The notes under the pieces were generated by a model. The model searched no databases, was not told the DNA's origin, and saw only the letters and a list, made by a program, of their open reading frames with translations. The translations under genes and the position numbers were made by a program. DNA of 64,000 nucleotides from Piscicola geometra (Eukaryota; Annelida; Clitellata; Hirudinida; Piscicolidae), in the NCBI GenBank assembly GCA_943735955.1, contig OX030955.1, positions 8,840,769 through 8,904,768 of the forward strand. The letters are read 5' to 3'. Below, piece by piece: positions 15,301 through 28,443 of the stretch; within the stretch, counting starts at the first letter, position 1; each line of letters starts with the position of its first letter.

Positions 15301-18300
15301 TGCACCCCTCTCTCACCCATGCACCCCCCTCTCACACATGCACCCCTCTCTCACACATGCACCCCTCTCTCACACATGCACCCCTCTCTCACCCATGCAC
15401 CCCTCTCTCCCCATGCACCCCTCTCTCCCCCATGCACCCCTCTCTCACTCATGCACCCCTCTCTCACACATGCACCCCTCTCTCACACATGCACCCCTCT
15501 CTCACCCATGCACCCCTCTCTCCCCATGCACCCCTCTCTCCCCCATGCACCCCTCTCTCCCCATGCACCCCTCTCTTCCCCATGCACCCCTCTCTCACCC
15601 ATGCACCCCTCTCTCACACATGCACCCCTCTCTTCCCCATGCACCCCTCTCTCACACATGCACCCCTCTCTCACACACGCACCCCTTTCTCACACATGCA
15701 CCTCCCTCTCACCCATGCACCCCTTTCTCACACATGCACCCCTCTCTCCCCATGCACCCCTCTCTCACACATGCACCCCTCTCTCACACATGCACCCCTC
15801 TCTCACCCATGCACCCCCCTCTCACACATGCACCCCCCTCTCACCCATGCACCCCTCTCTCACCCATGCACCCCCCTCTCACACATGCACCCCCCTCTCA
15901 CCCATGCACCCCTCTCTCACACATGCACCCCTCTCTCACCCATGCACCCCTCTCTCACACATGCACCCCTCTCTCACCCATGCACCCCTCTCTCACCCAT
16001 GCACCCCTCTCTCACACATGCACCCCCCTCTCACACATGCACCCCTTTCTCACACATGCACCCCTCTCTCACCCATGCACCCCTCTCTCACACATGCACC
16101 CCTCTCTCACACATGCACCCCTCTCTCACACATGCACCCCTCTCTCACCCATGCACCCCTCTCTCCCCATGCACCCCTCTCTCCCCCATGCACCCCTCTC
16201 TCACACATGCACCCCTCTCTCACACATGCACCCCTCTCACACATGCACCCCTCTCTCACCCATGCACCCCTCTCTCCCCATGCACCCCTCTCTCCCCCAT
16301 GCACCCCTCTCTCACACATGCACCCCTCTCTCACCCATGCACCCCTCTCTCACACATGCACCCCTCTCTCCCCATGCACCCCTCTCTCACACATGCACCC
16401 CTCTCTCACACATGCACCCCTCTCTCACCCATGCACCCCCCTCTCACACATGCACCCCTCTCTCACACATGCACCCCCCTCTCACCCATGCACCCCTCTC
16501 TCACACATGCACCCCTCTCTCACCCATGCACCCCTCTCTCACACATGCACCCCTCTCTCACACATGCACCCTTCTCTCACACATGCACCCCTCTCTCACA
16601 CATGCACCCCTCTCTCACACATGCACCCCTCTCTCACCCATGCACCCCTTTCTCACACATGCACCCCTCTCTCACACATGCACCCCTCTCTCACCCATGC
16701 ACCCCTCTCTCACCCATGCACCCCTCTCTCCCCATGCACCCCTCTCTCCCCCATGCACCCCTCTCTCCCCATGCACCCCTCTCTTCCCCATGCACCCCTC
16801 TCTCACCCATGCACCCCCCTCTCACACATGCACCCCTCTCTCACACATGCACCCCTCTCTCACCCATGCACCCCTCTCTCACACATGCACCCCTCTCTCA
16901 CACATGCACCCCTCTCTCACACATGCACCCCTCTCTCACCCATGCACCCCTCTCTCCCCATGCACCCCTCTCTCCCCCATGCACCCCTCTCTCACTCATG
17001 CACCCCTCTCTCACACATGCACCCCTCTCTCACACATGCACCCCTCTCTCACCCATGCACCCCTCTCTCCCCATGCACCCCTCTCTCCCCCATGCACCCC
17101 TCTCTCCCCATGCACCCCTCTCTTCCCCATGCACCCCTCTCTCACCCATGCACCCCTCTCTCACACATGCACCCCTCTCTTCCCCATGCACCCCTCTCTC
17201 ACACATGCACCCCTCTCTCACACACGCACCCCTTTCTCACACATGCACCTCCCTCTCACCCATGCACCCCTTTCTCACACATGCACCCCTCTCTCCCCAT
17301 GCACCCCTCTCTCACACATGCACCCCTCTCTCACACATGCACCCCTCTCTCACCCATGCACCCCCCTCTCACACATGCACCCCCCTCTCACCCATGCACC
17401 CCTCTCTCACCCATGCACCCCCCTCTCACACATGCACCCCCCTCTCACCCATGCACCCCTCTCTCACACATGCACCCCTCTCTCACCCATGCACCCCTCT
17501 CTCACACATGCACCCCTCTCTCACCCATGCACCCCTCTCTCACCCATGCACCCCTCTCTCACACATGCACCCCCCTCTCACACATGCACCCCTTTCTCAC
17601 ACATGCACCCCTCTCTCACCCATGCACCCCTCTCTCACACATGCACCCCTCTCTCACACATGCACCCCTCTCTCACACATGCACCCCTCTCTCACCCATG
17701 CACCCCTCTCTCCCCATGCACCCCTCTCTCCCCCATGCACCCCTCTCTCACACATGCACCCCTCTCTCACACATGCACCCCTCTCACACATGCACCCCTC
17801 TCTCACCCATGCACCCCTCTCTCCCCATGCACCCCTCTCTCCCCCATGCACCCCTCTCTCACACATGCACCCCTCTCTCACCCATGCACCCCTCTCTCAC
17901 ACATGCACCCCTCTCTCCCCATGCACCCCTCTCTCACACATGCACCCCTCTCTCACACATGCACCCCTCTCTCACCCATGCACCCCCCTCTCACACATGC
18001 ACCCCCCTCTCACCCATGCACCCCTCTCTCACACATGCACCCCCCTCTCACCCATGCACCCCTCTCTCACACATGCACCCCTCTCTCACCCATGCACCCC
18101 TCTCTCACACATGCACCCCTCTCTCACACATGCACCCTTCTCTCACACATGCACCCCTCTCTCACACATGCACCCCTCTCTCACACATGCACCCCTCTCT
18201 CACCCATGCACCCCCCTCTCACACATGCACCCCCCTCTCACACATGCACCCCTCTCTTCCCCATGCACCCCTCTCTCACACATGCACCCCTCTCTCACCC

Positions 18301-19590
18301 ATGCACCCCCCTCTCACACATGCACCCCTCTCTTCCCCATGCACCCCTCTCTCACACATGCACCCCTCTCCCACCCATGCACCCCTCTCCCACCCATGCA
18401 CCCCCCTCTCACACATGCACCCCTCTCTTCCCCATGCACCCCTCTCTCACACATGCACCCCCCTCTCACACATGCACCCCTCTCTCACCCATGCACCCCT
18501 CTCTCACACATGCACCCCTCTCTCACCCATGCACCCCTCTCTCACACATGCACCCCTCTCTCACACATGCACCCCTCTCTCACCCATGCACCCCCCTCTC
18601 ACACATGCACCTCTCTCTCACACATGCACCCCTCTCTCACCCATGCACCCCCCTCTCACACATGCACCCCTCTCTTCCCCATGCACCCCTCTCTCACACA
18701 TGCACCCCCCTCTCACACATGCACCCCTCTCTCACCCATGCACCCCTCTCTCACCCATGCACCCCTCTCTCACCCATGCACCCCTCTCTCACACATGCAC
18801 CCCTCTCTCACACATGCACCCCTCTCTCACCCATGCACCCCCCTCTCACACATGCACCTCTCTCTCACACATGCACCCCTCTCTCACCCATGCACCCCCC
18901 TCTCACACATGCACCCCTCTCTTCCCCATGCACCCCTCTCCCACCCATGCACCCCTCTCCCACCCATGCACCCCCCTCTCACACATGCACCCCTGTCTTC
19001 CCCATGCACCCCTCTCTCACACATGCACCCCCCTCTCACACATGCACCCCTCTCTCACCCATGCACCCCTCTCTCACACATGCACCCCTCTCTCACCCAT
19101 GCACCCCTCTCTCACACATGCACCCCTCTCTCACACATGCACCCCTCTCTCACCCATGCACCCCCCTCTCACACATGCACCTCTCTCTCACACATGCACC
19201 CCTCTCTCACCCATGCACCCCCCTCTCACACATGCACCCCTTTCTTCCCCATGCACCCCTCTCTCACACATGCACCCTCCTCTCACACATGCACCCCTCT
19301 CTCACCCATGCACCCCTCTCTCACCCATGCACCCCTCTCTCACCCATGCACCCCTCTCTCACACATGCACCTCTCTCTCACACATGCACCACCACCAGCA
19401 CCACTACCACCACCACCACCACCACCACCACCACCACCATGACCACCACCACCACCACCACCACCACCCACTTGTTCAGGCTTGAGGAGGGTCAATTGGC
19501 TGACCTTCGCCTTCAAGTCAGCCACCCTCGCCTCACTCTCCATGTCCACCTCTATGCTCTTCTGAATGTACATGTATGTGTGTGTGTGTT

Positions 19591-19642
<52 letters not shown>

Positions 19643-19661
19643 TGTGTGTTTGTGTGTGTGT

Positions 19662-19750
<89 letters not shown>

Positions 19751-21972
19751 TGTGTTTGTGATGATAATAATGATGGCGGTGGTGATGATGATGATGGGGC
19801 ACCTGGTTAGGGGTGGTGTTGAGGAGGACGACGATGATGCGTAGGTGCAGTCGGTTCTCGAGGGGGAGGATGGGCAGGGAGATGGTGAGGAAGGGGTCCA
19901 TGGTAATGCTGAAAATGTGGTGATAATGATGATTATGATAGTGGTGGTGGTGATAATGATGATTATGATAGTGGTGGTGGTGATAATGATGATTATGATA
20001 GTGGTGGTGGTGATAATGATGATTATGATAGTGGTGGTGGTGATGGTTGTCAAGATTATAACGATAGTCGAAAAAATAGCGATGAGAATGATGTAAGAAA
20101 TGTGAATGGAATGGCCATGTGATGAGCGAATAATTTGAAAAGACTGTCCAAAAGAAGCAGTGTCAAATATGTCAATGACGACTATAATCATGATATATTA
20201 TGATGACGATTATAAGAAAGATGATGATATGGATGAAAATGTACGATGATGACGATGAAAAAATCCGATGATGATGATGATACATAATGATGACGATGAT
20301 GATATTGATGGTGATGATGAAGATATTTAATGATGAAGAAACCGATGATGGCGGTAACGTCGAGGACCGTTGAATGATACAAGCAAGCGGGCATGGAAGA
20401 GCACCTGGTGTGGTTGCAGACGAGGCAAGTGAGGGTGGACTTGTACTGCGCCTGGAAGAGGTGGTGGATGATGCTGCTCGAGGGAGAGGAGGGTGGTGGT
20501 GTGAAGGTGGTCGCCGTGGTAGTCGTTGCAGTCGAGGTGGTCGTAGTTACAGTTGTGCTTAGTACGCCTGGTGTAGTAGTGGCTGTAATGGTGCCTGAAG
20601 AAACGCTTGTGCTGCTGATAGTAGTAGTGTGGTTAGTCGATAGTTGTGTGGTGGTAGAGGTTCTTAGCGAGGCGTCATAGAGTGTTGGCGATGGTGTTGA
20701 GTAGTTGATGAGGCTGGGTGGTGGTGACTCTACCACATTGCACACTGCTACGCCATCATGGCTGGTCTTGAGAGACGAGTGGAAGGTAGGAACGTCGCTT
20801 GAATTGACGTCTTTCATCTCGCCTTCACTGTTGTTGTTTTGGCCTCTTTCATTTGTATTATCATTACGAACTTCTGGACTCACAGCACCTTTCATCTTAT
20901 TATTTGACTTATTGGCCTGATTTGAATCTAAATGTATTTTATTACTTTTATTGTTGTTTTTTGTGTTGTTGTTATTATTATCATTATTGTGCTTAGGATC
21001 ATTACTACAGAGCATGGGCACAGCCAAATCATCATGCAGCTTACTCATCAACCACAACAGAAACTCATGACTATCCTGGGGAAAATAAAATAAGAATAAC
21101 TAAAAATAATAACAGCCATTATTATTATTATTATTTTTATTATTGTCAGGATTTTTGTGAATAGGCATTAGAAATATGCTGAGTATGTTAAATTTTTAAA
21201 CTTAGATGTATAAAAAAAATTACTGAAACTAATAAGAATTGTGATAAAGTGTTGTCACCTGTTGGTAGCCGCCTCTGAACTGCTTTTCCATCTTGGAGAT
21301 CTGGTTCTTAAACTTGAGGGAAAGTTCCTCGTTGTACCTGCCATACCACACGCCCTTGATCAGCGAGGCAAACTGGTCCACGATCACGCTGTTCGTGCGT
21401 TGCCGCTGGATGCGCGACTTGGCCACCTTGAACTTGGACCGTCTGCTGAACGACTGCTTGAAGACGGATCTGCAAGAGGGTGTCTCGAGACTTGTGAAGA
21501 AGCCGTTGTTCCTGATGCTGACAGACTTCTTGTACTGGTTCGAGAGAATGAAGTTGGTGAGGGGCTGGCAGTTGCTCAAACACTGCACCACTGAGTTGAT
21601 GTAGCAAGTGTTGCCATGGTTGCTTAAGCCAATCACTCCTGGCCTGTTCTGAGGGTTACTCTGGGAGTGTGACTTTCGTTTGATGACCCTTTCAAGAAGA
21701 GAAAGAAGTTCCTGGGAGCCAGTTTTGTGACATCCTTTGTTTTTTTGAGTAATTGATGATGTCATAGAAATTTTATTTACTAGTTTATTGACGAAACCAC
21801 ATACGAGCTCCATCTTATTAGCTTTTTTGAAGTCACTTTTTGTTTCATGTTCATCTTTTGGCTCTTCAAAGTCTTCATAAATTTTGAACGTTTCGTCATT
21901 ATGGGACTGAATACTTTTTTCGAATGTATTTATTTTATTCATTTCCATATCTTTACAAATATCTTTGTTCAT
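832..21972 (-). CDS. USP31/USP43-like ubiquitin carboxyl-terminal hydrolase (3' end outside window)
   Basis: Predicted cysteine deubiquitinase (peptidase C19) that removes ubiquitin from proteins. Exons on the minus strand: 21972-21259, 21075-20405, 19908-19803, 19561-19472, 3212-3132, 2648-2551, 2233-2116, 1789-1686 and 906-832. All eight joins are phase-consistent with GT-AG introns, giving at least 685 residues. Exon 1 carries the Cys box GLSNHGNTCYINSVVQCLSN, with the catalytic Cys near residue 123. The exon 1/2 join recreates GGYQQDSHEFLLWLM, and the exon 2/3 join recreates YKSTLTC..CNHTSITMDPF. Exons 4-9 look like the ubiquitin-like/insert region seen in the USP4/15/31/43 group. The catalytic His box must lie beyond the left edge. 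Exon 2 has a Ser/Thr/Pro/Asn-rich low-complexity stretch. The start is the first in-frame ATG at 21972; an acceptor-like TTATTTCAG ending at 22027 leaves open an upstream exon. Assignment to USP31/43 rather than another USP rests on the Cys-box context. Confidence 0.88.
978..1240. repeat. 35-bp tandem repeat, about 7 copies
   Basis: The unit contains ATAGTACAGTAGGAATAT followed by a TATAATACTAA block and repeats every 35 bp with scattered substitutions. It is intronic in the USP gene. The last copies are the most diverged (GTAGCTATA variants). Confidence 0.85.
1598..1679 (-). repeat. tRNA-like sequence, probably the head of a tRNA-derived SINE
   Basis: On the minus strand this 82-base block starts GGGCGAACGGGTAGCTTAG and ends in AATGCCC. 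It has a box A-like TAGCTTAGTCGA and a box B-like GGTTCGAGTGC, spaced as in a tRNA with a long variable arm. The acceptor stem pairs only at its outer four bases and the T stem does not form properly, so it is not a functional tRNA. Sequence continuing to about 1480 (GCCTAAGTGGCCTGGAAGCC and on) may be the SINE body. It begins only about six bases inside the intron after the exon 8 donor of the USP gene. Confidence 0.55.
1848..2011. repeat. 19-bp G-rich minisatellite
   Basis: About eight copies of TGGAAGGGTGGGTGGTGGG (19 bp) with GGGGGGG variants. The plus strand has several closely spaced G runs and so fits a G-quadruplex motif. It lies in the USP intron between the exons at 2116-2233 and 1686-1789. 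Confidence 0.92.
2356..2545. repeat. ACC/ATC/AAC-rich low-complexity tract
   Basis: Imperfect trinucleotide-based repeat, including several copies of a CACAACCACCAACAT-type unit. It is intronic and sits next to the donor of the USP exon 2551-2648. Confidence 0.85.
2668..2830. repeat. 19-bp minisatellite (GGTGGGTGGGAGGAGTTAA type)
   Basis: About eight copies of the 19-mer TAAGGTGGGTGGGAGGAGT lie directly upstream, on the gene strand, of the USP exon ending at 2648. The sequence differs from the 1848-2011 array but the period is the same. Confidence 0.92.
2935..3125. repeat. AAC-rich ~30-bp tandem repeat
   Basis: Repeats built from ACAACAACAACTCATACAAC and AACCCACACAAC blocks with a period near 30 bp. 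Intronic in the USP gene and adjoining the donor of exon 3132-3212. Confidence 0.8.
3263..3350. repeat. (ATT)n / (AGT)n / (AAT)n microsatellite
   Basis: Three adjoining trinucleotide runs at the 3' end (gene sense) of the giant minisatellite intron, about 50 bases upstream of the acceptor of USP exon 3132-3212. Confidence 0.9.
3436..19389. repeat. giant 19-bp minisatellite, about 16 kb, with higher-order repeat structure
   Basis: Roughly 840 tandem copies of ATGCACCCCTCTCTCACAC (19 bp), interspersed with CACCC, 18-bp CTCCCC, CTTCCCC, TTTCTC and CCCCTC variants. The same long order of variants recurs. One recognisable run starts near 4711, 6392, 7864, 9338 and 10905, then 13589, 15483 and 17030, giving supra-repeats of about 1.47-1.68 kb plus irregular ones. 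The whole array occupies one phase-0 intron of the USP gene between exons 19472-19561 and 3132-3212. No unit contains a stop codon on the plus strand and the period is not a multiple of three, so all three plus frames stay open for kilobases. This is a repeat artefact, not a protein. Confidence 0.97.
19386..19470. repeat. (ACC)n microsatellite
   Basis: ACC repeats with a few GC and TG interruptions border the minisatellite and end at the donor of USP exon 19472-19561. Confidence 0.9.
19576..19745. repeat. (TG)n microsatellite beside a splice acceptor
   Basis: TG repeat with TTTG interruptions, nearly pure from 19672. On the gene strand it is a CA repeat ending about 12 bases upstream of the acceptor AG (19563-19562) of USP exon 19472-19561, where a polypyrimidine tract would normally be. 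Confidence 0.93.
19919..20043. repeat. 30-bp tandem repeat, 4 copies
   Basis: Four almost perfect copies of a 30-bp unit made of TGATAATGATGATTATGATA followed by GTGGTGGTGG. It is in the USP intron just upstream (gene sense) of exon 19803-19908. Confidence 0.93.
20185..20340. repeat. GAT-rich degenerate microsatellite
   Basis: Imperfect GATGATGAC/GATGATGAT repeats in the USP intron between exons 20405-21075 and 19803-19908. Confidence 0.75.
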
Positions 21973-22256
21973 TTTGAAGCCTACTTGACTTTCAACCGAA
22001 AATATTAATTTCAGACGTAAGTTTTTCTGAAATAATTCTAACAACTATGCAATTAATTAATTTTTCCTTGAAGAGTCAGTTTATGAACTTATTGTTTAAC
22101 TGAAAAATATGAAACTAATATCAACTTTCTAAATTGCTAAAAGTAAAACTTTTGCATAAAGATACTAAATCATGTTAGTTTAAAACTGTCATTAGGTTTT
22201 TACCTCAAATGGGCTTTACATTCATACAATTATTTTTTCGAGATTCTTTCTATTGA
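21973..22256. promoter_or_regulatory. putative bidirectional promoter between USP and METTL23
   Basis: Only about 284 bases separate the proposed ATG of the minus-strand USP gene (21972) from the proposed ATG of plus-strand METTL23 (22257). If neither gene has an untranslated upstream exon, this AT-rich gap holds both promoters. No clear TATA box was found. The acceptor-like AG at 22027 on the minus strand is the main argument against. Confidence 0.4.
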
Positions 22257-23972
22257 ATGAATAAAGTATTAGAAGGGAGACAATATAGCTTTAAACTTAA
22301 TAATGAAAAAAAAGTCAAGATCATTATACCAAATGTGAGATCTATTCATTTTCTGTTTTAAAACATTTCCCATAAACTTAGAGAATTTTTTTAAAAGTGA
22401 TAAATGTTATTTTCCTTCATTCATTATGCTTCCAGTTTTTCTATATTGACTTGGGATCAAGAATATGGCCATCTGCTCCAATTTTGTGCAAGTACCTCTT
22501 GTCTGTGAAAGAGCATTTGAAGGGTAAAAAACTGCTTGAGGTGTGATTTCCCTATTAGTTTTCTTTTGAAATGAATAAAAGTATTTTGTCAGAGTTTGAA
22601 CTCAAAAAATAGATTAATGTTTTTTATTGTTTTTAAAAATTGAAATAAATTATGTTTTAATGTCTGAAATCTTTCAGTTAGGATGTGGCACAGCTCTACC
22701 TGGAATGCTTGCTTCAAAGCTGGGAGCTATTGTTTGTTTCAAAAATTAACATCCTATTTAAATAAATCTAAATATTTTATTATTTTGAAATATCACAAAA
22801 TTTATTTTTTCTAAATTCAACAACATCATTTCCAAACTAAGGTAACCTTATCAGACATGTCAAATGATAGTTTCCAGTCTAAAATGCAAAAGTGCTTGAG
22901 AGTGAACGGCATCACCAATGTCTCCCTTGCAAACATCAACTGGGGTTGCATCGATCAAACCCTCATCAACCTACCACCACCTGACATCATCATTGCCTCT
23001 GACTGCTTCTATGACACCCTCTGTTAGTTCATTTCAATAAATCCTAAAAGTATTTCTCCATCTAAAAATATTTTTTTCATATAAAACATCTTTTCGAGGA
23101 CATAAGGTTACGAACCACTGCTCTCAACCATCTCCTTCCTCCTGCACAAGAATCCAAATGCAGAGTTCTGCTTCTCTTATCAGAACAGAAGGTAGGCGCT
23201 TACACTTCATACTGGCAAGCACCTATTTGCTTATTGATTGCATATTAATCATTTTAATAATTTATTATTATCATCATCATCATCTACCAGTGTTGGCAAC
23301 ACCATTGAGATGCTGTTAATGAAGTGGGGTTTACAGTGTCAAGCTATTTCATTGCCCACCATTCCCACCACTACTACTATCATCACCACTACTACTATCA
23401 TCACTACCACTACTACGTCACCCAATAACACCACTACCACCACCAACACTTCATCACCTTCTTCTGCCATTATAACGGTGAAGAGTCTTAGCATAGATGA
23501 TGATGATAATGATGATGGGGATGATAATGATGAAGATGATAATGATGAAGATGATAATGATGAAGATGATAATGATGAAGATGATGGAGATGATGGGGGG
23601 AATAAGCAGAAGAATGATCGCAAAAGAAAATATGTTGAAGACGGGGTTGAAAATGAGGATGATGATGATGGGGGTAATGGTAATGGTTGTGATGATGATG
23701 GTGAGAGTGATGACAATGAAGGAGAATTATTGTGTGGTAATGGGGATGTTGTGATGAGTGGAAATGAGAGGAACAAGTTACAGCCATGTCATGGTGTCCT
23801 CATTACTAATGATTTTCATAACGATGATGAAGATGAAAATGATGATGATTTTGATGAATATGATGATGAAGATGATGCTGATGATGAAGATGTCTGTGAA
23901 TATTTTTCTAACGTGCATGAAATTGAATTATACAAAATGACGCTCAAAAATAGTTCTTTTCGATTTTTTTAA
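22257..23972 (+). CDS. METTL23: METTL23-like protein methyltransferase with acidic C-terminal insertion
   Basis: Seven-beta-strand SAM-dependent methyltransferase; human METTL23 is a small arginine methyltransferase acting on histone H3. Exons: 22257-22334, 22436-22540, 22678-22731, 22842-23022, 23107-23191 and 23291-23972, all joins in phase, 394 residues. The core matches METTL23: GSRIWPSAPILCKYL, then SAM motif I LGCGTALPGMLASKLGA (residues 62-78), TLSD, a WG block, LPPPDIIIASDCFYD and SYQNRSVGNTIEMLLMKW. Human METTL23 is about 190 residues. Here, from about residue 190, a Thr-rich stretch and then a long Asp/Asn/Glu-rich stretch (23488-23890) are inserted before a conserved-looking end EIELYKMTLKNSSFRFF. 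The insertion is built on ACC/ACT and GATGAT-type triplets, so it probably grew from in-frame microsatellites. AATAAA follows at about 24001. Confidence 0.88.
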
Positions 23973-24453
23973 ACTATGAATTATTTTATTTATTATTTAC
24001 AAATAAAGCCTATAATGATATAATTAGAAGTATTGGTCAAAAGATCATTTTGAATTTTAAAATTAATATTTGTTAATAATGTTTTTAATGTAAAATTCAC
24101 GTTTATACATGTTATTTCCAGCGTAAATTATTAAAAATAAACTAAAATTAATGTTTTCAATTTTTCTCATCATATAGTCAACATTAAACGGGTTTAAACA
24201 GCGGATCATCATCATCACCATTATCACGGATTTTTCAATCACATCAAACATACACCAACATTTCCATACACTCTCAGTACCACCACACCTAAGCCACCAT
24301 TATAACATCATACATCCCGTTTATCCTTCAATGAAACATTAATTTTTTATTCTAATTACCCGTAAAAGAATCTTTAGGTGGAAAATCTTTATCTTCCGCT
24401 ATTTATGCCCTTTCTCTTCGTTCAACACACCACACCCTTCTCATCTCTCTGCA

Positions 24454-28135
<3,682 letters not shown>

Positions 28136-28443
28136 AGGAGGCGTGGAATGGCTTGCTTTTTGAGAGGAAAACACTGAAATGAAATGCGGAAGGCTGCATC
28201 AAGTATTGGCTTTAATTGTAGACTTTTTGCAATAAGCTAGTGAGAAAACGTGATGTTGTATAGAGGAAGGATTGTATGGAAGGTTCTTTGGTTGTATTTC
28301 AATTTCAACACGTATTTTATACGAATCAACCCTTTTTATTGGTTATAAATGAACGCCAGTAAAAAATTATTAAAACACATTGAAGAGAACTCATGATAAA
28401 AGTTGTTTACTTTTTATTTATTTTTGTTTTTGGAATGCAAGAG

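Noticed and set aside
3436..19389. Possible CRISPR-like array
   Set aside because: Units are directly tandem with no unique spacers, the window is eukaryotic, and the period is only 19 bp.
3410..19810. Plus-strand frames of 5466, 5331, 2737 and 2600 codons
   Set aside because: They are the stop-free readings of the 19-bp minisatellite and adjoining ACC and TG repeats, in an intron of a minus-strand gene; composition is wholly explained by the repeat.
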